A stretch of 64,000 nucleotides of DNA from Halomicrobium zhouii (GCF_900114435.1 NZ_FOZK01000002.1:682001-746000), one strand, 5' to 3'; positions 1-8,455 are shown, counted from the stretch's first letter. A program made the numbers and translations. Notes: generated by a model from the letters alone, not told the origin.

Positions 1-1
1 T

Positions 2-469
2 GCCGGCGGATTGACGGCCGCCCACGCCCGCGTCTCCGGCGCGACGACGCGGACCTACCTCAGTCCCTGGTGGGGGTATCCCCCGGCGACGAGCGGCCCG
101 CTCCCGTCGCTCCTCGCGAAGATTCCCGCCGACGCGAAGGTCCTTCCCAGCGGGATGGCGGGGCCGCACCTCCTCGGGGAGTACGCCACCGAGCGGCAGG
201 TCGCCGCGACGCCAGACCGCGTCTCGCCCCGCTTTTTGCGGGCGACGCGCGAGGCCCACGACCGACTCCCCGCTATCGACGACGACGCCGTCGTCTTCTG
301 CTCGCTCTCGGACCGCGTTGTCTCGACGCGCGCCATCGGCGACCGCGTCGACTCTGACCACGTCGTCCTCTACGACGGCGGCCACGAACTGTTCTCGTCC
401 GTCTCGCGGGATGACCACCTGGAGACGTTGCTTGGTGTGCTTGGCCAAGGCCCTGATGCGCTCGATTGA
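2..469 (+). CDS. Alpha/beta hydrolase, C-terminal part (5' end outside window)
   Basis: The reading frame is open from the first bases of the window (AGGL before the first possible TTG start at 11), so the gene begins upstream. The visible 155 residues end with DSDHVVLYDGGHELFSSV, where the GGHE segment fits the catalytic His loop of alpha/beta hydrolases, and VFCSLSDRVVS fits the preceding Asp-bearing strand. It is probably an esterase or lysophospholipase-like enzyme. The nucleophile region is not visible, so the substrate and exact family are unknown. Confidence 0.6.
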   Translation, partial: AGGLTAAHARVSGATTRTYLSPWWGYPPATSGPLPSLLAKIPADAKVLPSGMAGPHLLGEYATERQVAATPDRVSPRFLRATREAHDRLPAIDDDAVVFCSLSDRVVSTRAIGDRVDSDHVVLYDGGHELFSSVSRDDHLETLLGVLGQGPDALD

Positions 470-483
470 TTGTACCATGCTAT

Positions 484-700
484 GCGGTCAGGAAGCGTGA
501 TTCTCGCCGAACGGCGCGAATCCGGGGAGGTATGGTGGTGTAACCGCGAGCGCCTCCGTGGCGCGAGCTATACGGTGCCTGGTGGACTGAAAGGGCGAGG
601 GCGGTTCCGGGAACGCGGGCGATGCAAGCACCGAACGAAGTGAGGAGCGCAGCGAGCCCCCGGACCGGAACCGCCCGAGGGCTTTCGGGTTCGTGCCGTT
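484..700 (+). repeat. Composite repeat element, partial copy A
   Basis: The gap between the hydrolase and ncsA holds a partial copy of an element found complete at 25.06-25.60 and 33.80-34.35 kb. Recognisable landmarks are GCGGTCAGGAAGCGTGA (484), CCTGGTGGACTGAAAGGGCG (578), the CACCGAACGAAGTGAGGAGC segment (around 630) and GAGGGCTTTCGGG near 690. Only the right arm and part of the core are present. No convincing reading frame runs through it. Confidence 0.75.
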
Positions 701-778
701 CCTTACTGTCCAGCGATCGATCGGTGATCCACATCCAGAACGAAACCCTCACCCTCGCGCGTTCACAACCACACGCCA

Positions 779-1810
779 ATGGAGTGCGACAAGTGCGGCG
801 ACTCGGCGGCGGTCCACGCCGAATACAGCGGCCTCCACCTCTGCGAGGGCCACCTGTGCCAGGCCGTCGACAAGCGGGTCCGCCGCCGGGTTCGCGAGGA
901 CGGGCTCGTACCCGACGACGCGACGCCGGAGGACCCCGACACCTGGGTCGTCGGGCTCTCCGGCGGGAAGGACAGCGTCGTCCTCACGCAGATCCTCCAC
1001 GAGACGTTCGCCGAGGACCCCCGCATCGAACTCGTCGCGCTGTCGATCCACGAGGGGATCGAGGGGTACCGCGACGAGAGCCTGGAGGCCTGCGTCGAAC
1101 TCACCGAGGACCTGGGGATTCGCCACGAGGTGGTCCACTACGAGGACGAGTTCGACGTCCGGATGGACGACGTCGTCGAGGACGACCCGGAGAACATGGC
1201 CGCCTGCGCGTACTGCGGCGTCTTTCGGCGAGACATCCTCTCCCGCTACGCCGAGGAACTCGGGGCCGACAAACTGCTGACGGGCCACAACCTCGACGAC
1301 GAGGCCGAGACGGCGCTGATGAACTTCCTCGAGGGCGACGTCGGCCAGATGGCCAAGCACTTCGAGGCGTCGCTGGGCCCCTTCGACGACGAGTCGCGGG
1401 GTGACGGCGAGGACGGCGCTGGCGACGGCGACGCCGCCACGGACCACGCCCGCGAAGACCAGGACCACCACGTTCCCCGGGCCAAACCCCTCCGCGACGT
1501 TCCCGAGAAGGAGGTCGCCCTCTACGCGCGCTTCCGGGACCTGCCGGCCCACATCACGGAGTGTCCCCACGCCGAGGAGGCCTACCGCGGCGAAATCCAG
1601 CAGTTGATGCTCAAGCTGGAGGAGAACCACCCCGGAACGCGCCACTCGATCATGGCCGGCTACGAGGAACTCGCGTCGCTGGCCTCCAGCGCCCAGGACC
1701 CCGACGACGAAGACACGCCGGACTTCGGCGAGTGCGAGCGCTGCGGCGCGCCGACGGCCCGCGACGTGTGCCGGAAGTGCGGGCTGCTCGACGCGCTGGA
1801 AGCGGTGTAG
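779..1810 (+). CDS. ncsA: tRNA-5-methyluridine/uridine 2-sulfurtransferase-type PP-loop enzyme (NcsA/TtuA family)
   Basis: 343 residues. The N-terminus carries a zinc motif (CDKC at 3-6, then C22, H25, C27), followed by the PP-loop ATP-pyrophosphatase motif SGGKDS at 61-66. A CAYC pair lies at 143-146, a GHNLDDEAET segment after it, and a second zinc ribbon near the C-terminus (CERCG...CRKCG). This order is characteristic of the TtuA/NcsA/Ctu1 family, which adenylates a tRNA uridine and thiolates it with sulfur passed on by a ubiquitin-like carrier (SAMP in haloarchaea). A haloarchaeal acidic insert (around 205-230) separates the core from the C-terminal part. It stands alone, with the repeat element upstream. 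Confidence 0.88.
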   Translation: MECDKCGDSAAVHAEYSGLHLCEGHLCQAVDKRVRRRVREDGLVPDDATPEDPDTWVVGLSGGKDSVVLTQILHETFAEDPRIELVALSIHEGIEGYRDESLEACVELTEDLGIRHEVVHYEDEFDVRMDDVVEDDPENMAACAYCGVFRRDILSRYAEELGADKLLTGHNLDDEAETALMNFLEGDVGQMAKHFEASLGPFDDESRGDGEDGAGDGDAATDHAREDQDHHVPRAKPLRDVPEKEVALYARFRDLPAHITECPHAEEAYRGEIQQLMLKLEENHPGTRHSIMAGYEELASLASSAQDPDDEDTPDFGECERCGAPTARDVCRKCGLLDALEAV

Positions 1811-1832
1811 TCGAAAAGCAGCGGAGAGTTTG

Positions 1833-3176
1833 TCAGCCTGCGGTCTGGTTCGTGTGCTCCTGCGTGAGCCACGGGTCGAAGTGAACGCCGCTGGAGACGG
1901 GCGCGCCGTCACCGTCGGCGGCCGCACCCGTTATCGGGTCACTCACGTTCTCACCGGTCGGACTCGACGGCCCGTTCTCGGCGCCCCAGTAGTTGTTCGT
2001 CGCGGCGAGGAGTCCGTCGTCCTCGTTCAGGACGGCGTAAGTCCGTCCGTCCCCGCCGTCGGCCGTGAAGTTGTTCGCGCGAACGTCGACGGCCGCGGCG
2101 CCGCTCTGGCGGCGCAGGCAGAGTTCCATCTCGGCGACCCGGGCGCCGTAGATCGCGTCGATGTCGTTGTGCTGAACGTCGACCGAACGCGCGGCACTCT
2201 CGATGTACACGCCGTGGACGCCGTCGAGTGTGTTCGACGCAACGCGGTGATCTCCGCCGGCGAGGCGGAGTGCACCACCGCTTCGCTCGATACCGTCACC
2301 GCCACTGAGGTCGTTGTTCACGACGGTATGGTCGTCCCCGCGTGCGGTGACCGCCCACTCTTCGCTCGGACTGACGTCGTTGTTCTCGATACTCGTCTGC
2401 GTCCCGGAGACGTTGATCCCGGTGCCGGCGGTGGCGATCGTGTTGTCGCTCACTCGATTCGCGTGCCCGCTGACGTCGATACCGACCTGTGGGCGGTCCC
2501 GGATCGTGTTGTTCGAAATCACGTTGTCGGCACCACGGTCGACGTCGACCGGGTAGTCGACGCCGCTGAACTCGTTCCCGGACACCGTGGACTGGGTCAT
2601 CAGCTCGGCGTCGATCGACCGTACACCGCCCGTAAACGCGTTGTTCGAGACGGTCAGGAATTTCGAGTCCCGAATCCGAATCGCCGGGCCCCCGAAACTC
2701 CCACCAGCGAGGTCGCTCGATCGAACCTCGATTCGGTCTGCGTCTATCACGGCGACCCCAGCGCCGGTAGAGTCAGGGCCCTGACTCGTCACGTTCGACA
2801 GCTGTCCGTCGCTCACGTTCTCGAACCGGACGTTCGTCACGCTCTCTCGGACCGTGAGGTCGACGACGCTGACGTTCTCGATGGCCGTCGTACCGGCCGT
2901 GCCGACGCCCGTCCCGTAGCCGTTGCCGTCGACGGTATGCCCGTCGCCGTCGAGGACGACGTCGCTCGATCGGATCTCGATACACGCGCTCTCGGTCTCG
3001 CCAGGCTGATCGACGTCCTGCGTCAGGACGTAGTGGCCCGGTTCGTCGATGACTGTACACGAATCGATGGAGGTCGCCTGGGCAGACGCCGGCCCAGAAG
3101 CGAGGACCGCAGTACCGGCCGCGCCCACCGCGAGCGCGACCAGTAACACGGCCACCTGTGGTAGTCTTCTGCTCAT
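1833..3176 (-). CDS. Secreted right-handed parallel beta-helix (NosD/pectate-lyase-like) protein
   Basis: 447 residues from the ATG at 3176, which directly precedes a Sec signal peptide (MSRRLPQVAVLLVALAVGAA, cleavage near ASAQA). A longer frame upstream lacks a plausible signal sequence, so this start was chosen. The body is a series of about 22-residue coils rich in Asn and Val/Ile steps (VSNNAF, ISNNTI, VSDNTI, IENNDV, VVNNDL), typical of periplasmic copper-binding NosD-like and carbohydrate-sulfhydrolase beta-helices. No C-terminal sorting motif or anchor is seen, so it is probably released or loosely cell-associated. Its substrate is unknown. It is read in the same direction as ftsZ2, after a T-run and hairpin. 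Confidence 0.7.
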   Translation of the reverse strand: MSRRLPQVAVLLVALAVGAAGTAVLASGPASAQATSIDSCTVIDEPGHYVLTQDVDQPGETESACIEIRSSDVVLDGDGHTVDGNGYGTGVGTAGTTAIENVSVVDLTVRESVTNVRFENVSDGQLSNVTSQGPDSTGAGVAVIDADRIEVRSSDLAGGSFGGPAIRIRDSKFLTVSNNAFTGGVRSIDAELMTQSTVSGNEFSGVDYPVDVDRGADNVISNNTIRDRPQVGIDVSGHANRVSDNTIATAGTGINVSGTQTSIENNDVSPSEEWAVTARGDDHTVVNNDLSGGDGIERSGGALRLAGGDHRVASNTLDGVHGVYIESAARSVDVQHNDIDAIYGARVAEMELCLRRQSGAAAVDVRANNFTADGGDGRTYAVLNEDDGLLAATNNYWGAENGPSSPTGENVSDPITGAAADGDGAPVSSGVHFDPWLTQEHTNQTAG

Positions 3177-3261
3177 AGGGCTGCCGGCCGAGCGAACACT
3201 GGGGTGCGTGTTTATTACGGACCAGATAAGGTGGCCCAATTCCGTATTATCGGCGCACGCG

Positions 3262-3299
3262 ACGACGCTCTCGCTCACCGGTCGAGCGTCGTGCAAAAA
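3262..3299 (-). terminator. Hairpin plus T-run downstream of ftsZ2
   Basis: On the minus strand the end of ftsZ2 is followed by a T5 run (3295-3299). A perfect 9-bp inverted repeat then follows (ACGACGCTC at 3262-3270 against GAGCGTCGT at 3284-3292). Archaeal termination mainly uses the T-run, so the hairpin may instead be a processing or regulatory site of the downstream beta-helix gene. Confidence 0.4.
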
Positions 3300-3344
3300 G
3301 CGAGATAACCGTGTTCGAGAACTCCGGGCGTGGAGTGCCGGGAG

Positions 3345-4538
3345 TTACTGGTTCGTCCGGACGACGTCGAGACCGTTGTTCTTCTCGTGAGAGTCCTGGC
3401 CGCCGTCGGTGTGGCCGAACTCCTGGGAGGACTCGACGTTCTGGCTGGCGTCGAAGGACATGTCGTCGTCGTCGACGCCCTCGATGGCCTGCCGGGACTT
3501 GTCGGCCTGCTTCTGCGTGCTCGGGCCGAGCACCTGCGCCGACTGGACACCGGTCATGATGGCCATGACGCGGACCTTGCCCTTGTACTCCTCCTGGATG
3601 CGGGCGCCCCAGATGACGTTGGCGCTCGCTTCCAGGCGTTCGGTGATGTTCTGGGCGATGCCCTCGGCCTCTTTCAGCGTGAGGTCGGGGCCGCCGGTGA
3701 TGTGGACGAGTCCACCGCTGGCGCCGCGGTAGTCGACGTCGAGCAGCGGGTGGTTCATCGCGTCCTTCACCACTTCCTCGGTCTTGTTCTTGTCCTGGGT
3801 CTCGCCGACCAGCATGACGGCGACGCCGCCCTGGTTCATGATCGATGTCATGTCGGCGTAGTCCAGGTTGATCAGGGACGGCTGGGTAATCGTCTCCGAG
3901 ATGCCCTTGACGGTCTCGGCGATGATCTGGTCCATCACCGAGAACGCCTTGCCGATGGGCAGGTTGGGGACGTAGTCCAGCAGTCGGTTGTTGTCCAGGA
4001 CGATGATGGAGTCGGCCTCGTTACGGAGCCGTTCGAGGCCCTCCTCGGCCTTGACCGTCCGGGCACGCTCGACGTTGAACGGCGTCGAGACCATGCCCAC
4101 GACGATGGCGCCCTGTTCCTTGGCGATCTTGGAGACGACCGGCGCCGCGCCGGTGCCCGTACCGCCGCCCATGCCTGCAGTCACGAAGACGAGGTCGGCG
4201 TCGCCGAGCACTTCCTTGACCGTGCCCTGGGCCATCTCGGTGGCGCGCTCGCCCATGTTGGGGTCGCCGCCGGCGCCGAGCCCGTTGGTCAGGGACTTGC
4301 CGACGAGGATCTTCGTGTCGGCCTCGATCATCTTGAGGTGCTGCTTGTCCGTGTTGATGGCGACGGTGTCGGCGCCCTCGACGCCGATGTTGTAGAGACG
4401 GTTGACGGTGTTGTTGCCGGCACCACCACAGCCGACGATGACGATCCGCGGATCGCCGAACCCGTCGACGCTCTCGTCGCTCATCTTCTCCTGCTCCGCT
4501 TCGTCACGCTCGAGCGCTTCCTTGACGATGTCCTGCAT
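3345..4538 (-). CDS. ftsZ2: Cell division protein FtsZ, type 2
   Basis: 397 residues, full length. The nucleotide-binding GCGGAGNNT segment is at 37-44, the tubulin signature GGGTGTG at 124-130, and the catalytic NLDYADM (T7 loop) region follows in the middle. The acidic C-terminal linker ends with GLDVVRTNQ, a conserved tail peptide. The MQDIVKEA N-terminus is that of FtsZ2, not FtsZ1. FtsZ2 is a GTP-hydrolysing tubulin homologue of the mid-cell ring and is needed for constriction in haloarchaea. It lies 2 bp downstream of cdrS, in one transcription unit. Confidence 0.95.
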   Translation of the reverse strand: MQDIVKEALERDEAEQEKMSDESVDGFGDPRIVIVGCGGAGNNTVNRLYNIGVEGADTVAINTDKQHLKMIEADTKILVGKSLTNGLGAGGDPNMGERATEMAQGTVKEVLGDADLVFVTAGMGGGTGTGAAPVVSKIAKEQGAIVVGMVSTPFNVERARTVKAEEGLERLRNEADSIIVLDNNRLLDYVPNLPIGKAFSVMDQIIAETVKGISETITQPSLINLDYADMTSIMNQGGVAVMLVGETQDKNKTEEVVKDAMNHPLLDVDYRGASGGLVHITGGPDLTLKEAEGIAQNITERLEASANVIWGARIQEEYKGKVRVMAIMTGVQSAQVLGPSTQKQADKSRQAIEGVDDDDMSFDASQNVESSQEFGHTDGGQDSHEKNNGLDVVRTNQ

Positions 4539-4540
4539 CG

Positions 4541-4729
4541 TTATGCCCTCGCCCAGGTGCGCCGCTTGCGTTTCTCTGATGGCCGTTCCTGAGATGGTTC
4601 CTGCTCGGAGAGCATCTCACGCACAGCGGAGCGGATAGCCTCGCTGCGGTTGGGGTATTCCCCCGTCTCGACCATTCGTTCGACCTCTTCTATCTGCTGC
4701 TTCGGAATCCGTAGTGTCACACGCTCCAT
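4541..4729 (-). CDS. cdrS: Ribbon-helix-helix cell division regulator CdrS
   Basis: 62 residues. The N-terminal [20 protein letters not shown] gives the DNA-binding beta-strand and first helix, and [16 protein letters not shown] the second helix of a MetJ/Arc/CopG fold. A short basic tail (KRKRR) follows. It precedes ftsZ2 by 2 bp. Published work in Halobacterium and Haloferax describes this gene pair as the cdrS-ftsZ2 operon, in which CdrS controls division genes. Autoregulation is likely because a palindrome sits at the predicted transcription start (4833-4850). Confidence 0.9.
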   Translation of the reverse strand: MERVTLRIPKQQIEEVERMVETGEYPNRSEAIRSAVREMLSEQEPSQERPSEKRKRRTWARA

Positions 4730-5309
4730 TGTTATTCGTTCCCCGGTAAGACGGATGGCGTTTACACGCCGACGAGTGTGTCACACAGCGAAACCCCCAG
4801 ACGGCAACGCCGTCCGCGCTGATTCGCACTGTGTAAGACAACCGTCTTACGCGTACCTCACAACAAACTATGGCATAATAAAGGTTACGACGGTGTATGA
4901 CACTGGCACGTTTACGACTCTAAACGGTGCCTAAACGGTGTTTACAGGCCTCTCGGCCGAGCAAACGGCTCCTGCCGTCGCGGCCGTTCGACCCCGGCGA
5001 CGAGGGGTCGAAAGCCGGGCTTGAAATCCCGCGTTCCGTCTGGCGCCCGTTCTCGCGGCAGGTGTGTAAACGCGAATATCGGGCGTTTCGAGCCGTAACT
5101 GGACGATCGAGGAGATCACAGGACCCGTTTACACGCACCGTTCGGAGCACCACTCGACGTCTGCAAACAACCGCTGAGACGGTCGAATTCGGCGCCATTC
5201 GGTTCGTCGTATGGGTCACCGGCGGACTATATCAAGTTTCCTCTCCGACCCCCCTGTCACGCGGAATGATAACCGTTAAGTCCGGCAACGGCGCTACCAT
5301 TGAGTACGC
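4730..5309. other. Long intergenic control region upstream of cdrS
   Basis: No gene is supported in these 580 bp. Besides the promoter and palindrome, it holds a direct repeat CTAAACGGTG at 4920-4929 and 4931-4940, and is less GC-rich around 4850-4930. Reading frames here are short, Arg-rich and unlike haloarchaeal proteins. The tRNA-Tyr promoter must lie at its right end (AT-rich stretch around 5225-5275). Confidence 0.5.
4833..4883 (-). promoter_or_regulatory. cdrS-ftsZ2 promoter with palindromic operator
   Basis: Reading the minus strand, a TATA-like TTTATTAT (4875-4882) lies about 30 bp before a perfect 7-bp inverted repeat GTAAGAC-AACC-GTCTTAC (4833-4850), so the palindrome overlaps the expected start site. 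A second GTAAGAC half-site occurs at 4746-4752, close to the cdrS start. The 5' leader would be about 120 nt. Confidence 0.5.
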
Positions 5310-5383
5310 CCGCCCTTAGCTCAGACTGGTAGAGCAGTCGACTGTAGATCGACTTGTCCCCCGTTCAAATCGGGGAGGGCGGA
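5310..5383 (+). tRNA. tRNA-Tyr (anticodon GTA)
   Basis: 74 nt fold into a complete cloverleaf. The acceptor stem is CCGCCCT/AGGGCGG with discriminator A5383, and the D-arm is TAGCTCAGACTGGTAGAGCA. The anticodon stem GTCGA/TCGAC encloses CTGTAGA with anticodon GTA, and the T-arm CCCCG/CGGGG encloses TTCAAAT. No intron is present and CCA is not encoded. Its 3' part is duplicated twice downstream (5493-5516 and 5594-5614). Confidence 0.97.
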
Positions 5384-5386
5384 TTT
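5363..5386 (+). repeat. attB-like segment: 3' end of tRNA-Tyr (first copy)
   Basis: The T-loop, T-stem, acceptor strand and three following T residues (24 nt, GTTCAAATCGGGG through GGATTT) are repeated exactly at 5493-5516. tRNA 3' ends are the usual integration sites of archaeal tyrosine-integrase elements, and integration leaves such direct repeats. Confidence 0.65.
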
Positions 5387-5492
5387 CTCCTGCGAACGAC
5401 CGTGAGCAGTGAGAAGTCTCTCCTGACCCGATTTGAGCCTGGAAGTCCCAGCTCCGCACAGGGAGCGCAGCGATGCGAGCACGTCTCACAGT

Positions 5493-5516
5493 GTTCAAAT
5501 CGGGGAGGGCGGATTT
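5493..5516 (+). repeat. Duplicated tRNA-Tyr 3' end (att-like direct repeat)
   Basis: This is an exact 24-nt copy of 5363-5386, 130 bp downstream of the original. The 106 bp between the copies encode nothing recognisable, so any element that inserted here has been lost or reduced to a scar. Confidence 0.65.
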
Positions 5517-5593
5517 GCGCACAAATCCGGCCGAGTCGATTTCGTACTCGGCAGTCGCAGTCCGCGAGCGTAGCGAGCGGAACCGTTTACAGT

Positions 5594-5614
5594 CGTTCAA
5601 ACCGGGGAGAGCGG
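5594..5614 (+). repeat. Degenerate third copy of the tRNA-Tyr 3' end
   Basis: GTTCAAACCGGGGAGAGCGG differs from the tRNA segment at a few positions. Together with the two exact copies it suggests at least two past insertion events at this tRNA. The stretch 5384-5695 contains no other supported feature. Confidence 0.5.
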
Positions 5615-5695
5615 CCTGAATTTGTGCCGACCCCGACCAGAGGAAGCCAGCGGCGGCTAACCAGCTGACGCCCGAGTCGAAACCGAGCGGTAGCG

Positions 5696-7096
5696 TCACC
5701 GGCCGCGTTCGGTGTCCCGAGTTCGGTCGCTGTCCACGTCGCTGCCGGTTCGGTCGTCGGAGGGGTGCTCCGACTGGGGTCCCCACGGTCCTTCGCCGCC
5801 ATCGATGCTCGTCCACTCTGGAATCGATTCCTGAGGCGTCGCCAGTGGCGTGAGCAATCGCTCCAGGATGCTCAAATCGTCTGGGTTCGGTTTCTGGACG
5901 GTCTCGTACTCGACGACGACGTCGCCGTCCGCCTCCGAGATGCACACGTAGTTCAGGCGGTACGAGGGGTAGAACACGTCCGGGAGCAACCCGAGCACCA
6001 CCGATCGCCGGTGGAGTCGCCGCAGCCACGTCCCCGTGTTTACGACGACGCGGTCGGCAACCTCCGTGACGGAGGCGCGGTGGGTGTGTCCGTAGAGGAA
6101 CACCGCGACCTCGGGGTGTTCGTCGAACACCGTCCGGGCCACGTCGACGTACCTGTCGTTGACGTCTTCCGGGTCGTCGCCGCCGACCAGACCGAACCGG
6201 GTGAGCGTCTTTCGGACGTCCCGGGCGAGGAAGAAGGCCGGTATCGCGAGGAGGGCGAGAATGGCGATGACGACGACGTTCACGACGAGGACGAGGTCGA
6301 TGAGCGAACCGACGATACTCAACCGGGTGAGCGCGAACGACACCGCCTCCGCCGGCAGCGACCAGACGCCGAGGACGTCGAGCACCACGGCCAGGAGGTA
6401 GAGCAAACTCACCTGGAACAGCAGGAGGAACGGCACCGCGGTGTAGCGAAGCAGCGGGCTCATCTCCCGGTAGAAATACTGGGAGATCATCCAGTCGGGA
6501 ATCCGCGTCATCGGCGTCACCGACTGGATGTCCTTCAGCCAGTTGAACCGCCCGCGCTCAGAGAGGCGTCCGGCCTTGCTCGTCACGTGTCGGTTCACGT
6601 GGTAGCCTGGGGGATTCGCGTAGGGATTGCCGAAGTCGGGACTCTTGTTGTTCGGGTCGCGCTGTTGGCCGTGTTCGATCCAGACCACGCGGTCGGCGAC
6701 TTCGCGAGTGATGACGACCTCCTGTTCGAGGGTGACGTTGTACTCCGCCAGCCGCTCGACGTACTCGGGGTGACACGCGAGTTCGTAGTCGTGATTCCCC
6801 GGGATGACGGTTGTCGGGACCTGCTCGCCGGTCGCCCGGAGCTGCTCGAACAGTTCGGGATACAGCTCGAGCAGCGCGTCGAACTTCTCCATCCCCTCCA
6901 GTTCGGTGAACTCCCAGAGCCCGAACAGGTCGCCGTTGACGATGAGTTCCGCGTCCTCGTCGCGTTCCGGTAATTCGCGGAGGAACGCGAGGAATTCGTC
7001 CATGAACTCGACCTCCTGGAGCGTCTCGTCGCCCCCGATGTGGAGGTCGCTGACGAAGTAGTACCGCGTCGAGTCCCGGTCCGACTCCCCGTTCAT
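5696..7096 (-). CDS. Membrane metallophosphoesterase (calcineurin-like) with internal transmembrane domain
   Basis: 466 residues from the ATG at 7096. The upstream extension is Arg/Gly-rich and unlike the family, so it was excluded. Metal-binding motifs are SDLHIGG (16-22), NGDLFG (54-59), GNHDYE (100-105), EHG (141-143) and YGHTH (around 331-335). They match the LpxH/UDP-diacylglucosamine-type branch of metallophosphoesterases. About 200 residues with two or three hydrophobic helices (around 205-290) are inserted between EHG and YGHTH, so the enzyme should be membrane-bound with a cytoplasmic catalytic site. The substrate is unknown; a lipid-linked phosphodiester is possible. The acidic C-terminus is disordered. 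Confidence 0.75.
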   Translation of the reverse strand: MNGESDRDSTRYYFVSDLHIGGDETLQEVEFMDEFLAFLRELPERDEDAELIVNGDLFGLWEFTELEGMEKFDALLELYPELFEQLRATGEQVPTTVIPGNHDYELACHPEYVERLAEYNVTLEQEVVITREVADRVVWIEHGQQRDPNNKSPDFGNPYANPPGYHVNRHVTSKAGRLSERGRFNWLKDIQSVTPMTRIPDWMISQYFYREMSPLLRYTAVPFLLLFQVSLLYLLAVVLDVLGVWSLPAEAVSFALTRLSIVGSLIDLVLVVNVVVIAILALLAIPAFFLARDVRKTLTRFGLVGGDDPEDVNDRYVDVARTVFDEHPEVAVFLYGHTHRASVTEVADRVVVNTGTWLRRLHRRSVVLGLLPDVFYPSYRLNYVCISEADGDVVVEYETVQKPNPDDLSILERLLTPLATPQESIPEWTSIDGGEGPWGPQSEHPSDDRTGSDVDSDRTRDTERGR

Positions 7097-7282
7097 GCTC
7101 CGTGACGGTTCGCCGAGGTGCGTCTCGGTCGCTCTCTCGCGTCCGGTCGACGAACGGTCTCGACGGGAGCGGTGACGTCGTCCGGCGCCGTGTCGTGACG
7201 GTCCCGGGCCAGGAGAATCGTCGGCGGGAGTACGAGCACGTCTCCCCATTCGACCGACGACTCAATGAATGTTGCCGAAGTG

Positions 7283-7700
7283 TCAGTTCTCCGTCTCAGA
7301 CCCGCGGCGGTAGCCTGGGGACCCCCACTCCCCCTGGAACGTCGCCGTTTCCGAGACCTGTTCGTCGAGAAACGCGACGCGGACCGTCAGGTCGACGCCT
7401 GTCGCCTCTGTCAGGCGGTCGTCGAGGCGCTGGGCGAGATCAGGGGGGACCGACGCCCCTCGCTCGACGCCGACGGAGATCTCGACCTCGTAGTCCGTCC
7501 CGAGGGCGTACTGGACGTAGCTGAAGTCGGTGGCGACTCCATCGTAGTTCAGGCCCTGGTATCCCGGTTGCTCGAGCAGCGCTCGCGTCCCCTCGGCCGG
7601 TCTCCTCGCAGACCGCGTCGTCGATGGCCTCCTCGTCGAGCACCGCTTCACCGCTGCAGGCCCGGACGCGGTCGGGAGCTGATCCGCCGACGACCCACCG
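7283..7700 (-). pseudogene. Broken gene, possible C-terminal remnant of a DUF389-type membrane protein
   Basis: The frame ending at 7283 encodes a good haloarchaeal segment (ALGTDYEVEISVGVERG, then LDDRLTEATGVDLTVRV). Its 5' part is Arg-rich nonsense, while sensible coding (AVLDEEAIDDAVCEE) continues upstream in another frame near 7570-7640. This indicates a frameshift. No start or membrane domain is found further upstream. The TGxDxTVxVxF pattern resembles the tail of DUF389/TIGR00341-like proteins, but this is a weak resemblance. Confidence 0.4.
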
Positions 7701-8125
7701 GAGATGGCTCAGTCCTTCGCTTTCTCGCCGAGAGGGATGACTGGCATCTCGTCGAACCTTCGACGACCCTTTCCCCGGTACTCACGGGTCGATCATCTCT
7801 CCACCCGTCCCGGCCGATTGTCGGAAGCCGTCACACCGACAGGCTCGCTCGGGTTCGGCCGGCGCCGAATCGAGTTCGGACGCATTCGCTTTCGGCGTAC
7901 GTCCAACTTTTTCCGACTCGCGTGCGCGCGCGAGCACGCCAACAGGGTCTTACGAACGGAACGACCGACGCTGAACTGGTCTCGTAGGAGTACGACGTGC
8001 ACCTGACCGGTTATCTATCAGTACCATTCGTTCAAACGTCAGTGACTGGGTAGCTACTGGCGAAAACGACGTGAACGATAGGCCCGCTTTTTAACTACCT
8101 GTGTGGTACCTCTGGTGTGGTCGCA
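7701..8125. other. Intergenic stretch without a supported gene
   Basis: Only short Arg-rich frames occur here. The right end (8000-8100) becomes AT-richer and holds the promoter of the small zinc-finger gene: CTTTTTAA at 8087-8094, about 32 bp before its ATG, which suggests a leaderless transcript. Confidence 0.4.
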
Positions 8126-8287
8126 ATGGGAGTCTTCACCGGAGCGAACGACGCATCGCGCCCCGGGAACCTCGATGGCCGTCCGTACATCTGCATGGGG
8201 TGTGAGGCGACCTTCGAGGTCCAGTACCACTCGTGTCCGTCCTGTGGCGGGTTCGACGTCCGACGGGCCGAGTGGCTCGGCGAGTGA
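8126..8287 (+). CDS. Small zinc-finger protein (53 aa)
   Basis: The 53 residues contain CMGC (23-26) and CPSC (37-40), a rubredoxin/zinc-ribbon-like knuckle pair 10 residues apart, flanked by aromatic residues (YICMGC, VQYHSC). The ATG at 8126 is preceded at the correct leaderless distance by a TATA-like CTTTTTAA. Haloarchaea encode many such one-domain CxxC proteins of mostly unknown role; some affect motility or adaptation. No partner gene is obvious, since the next gene is separated by 168 bp. Confidence 0.7.
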   Translation: MGVFTGANDASRPGNLDGRPYICMGCEATFEVQYHSCPSCGGFDVRRAEWLGE

Positions 8288-8455
8288 CTCCCGGCGTCCA
8301 CGAAACGGCACGTCCTGTCCGAGTGGGTCCGTGACCCACCGAACCGACGACAGCGGCAGTCCGGACCGACGTTTCTGTCATCGGTCCGTTTCGACAGTCC
8401 CGCGTGACGGCCCGTTTTGCACATATCCAAGTGTGATCGGTGCATAGATTCGGGT

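Noticed and set aside
749-1927. Long minus-strand open frame opposite ncsA
   Set aside because: The plus strand encodes clear zinc and PP-loop motifs; the opposite frame gives low-complexity sequence.
5316-6029. Minus-strand open frame across tRNA-Tyr ending in an Arg/Ser-rich tail
   Set aside because: It reads through the tRNA and its duplicated ends and then through the antisense of the phosphoesterase; typical false prediction.
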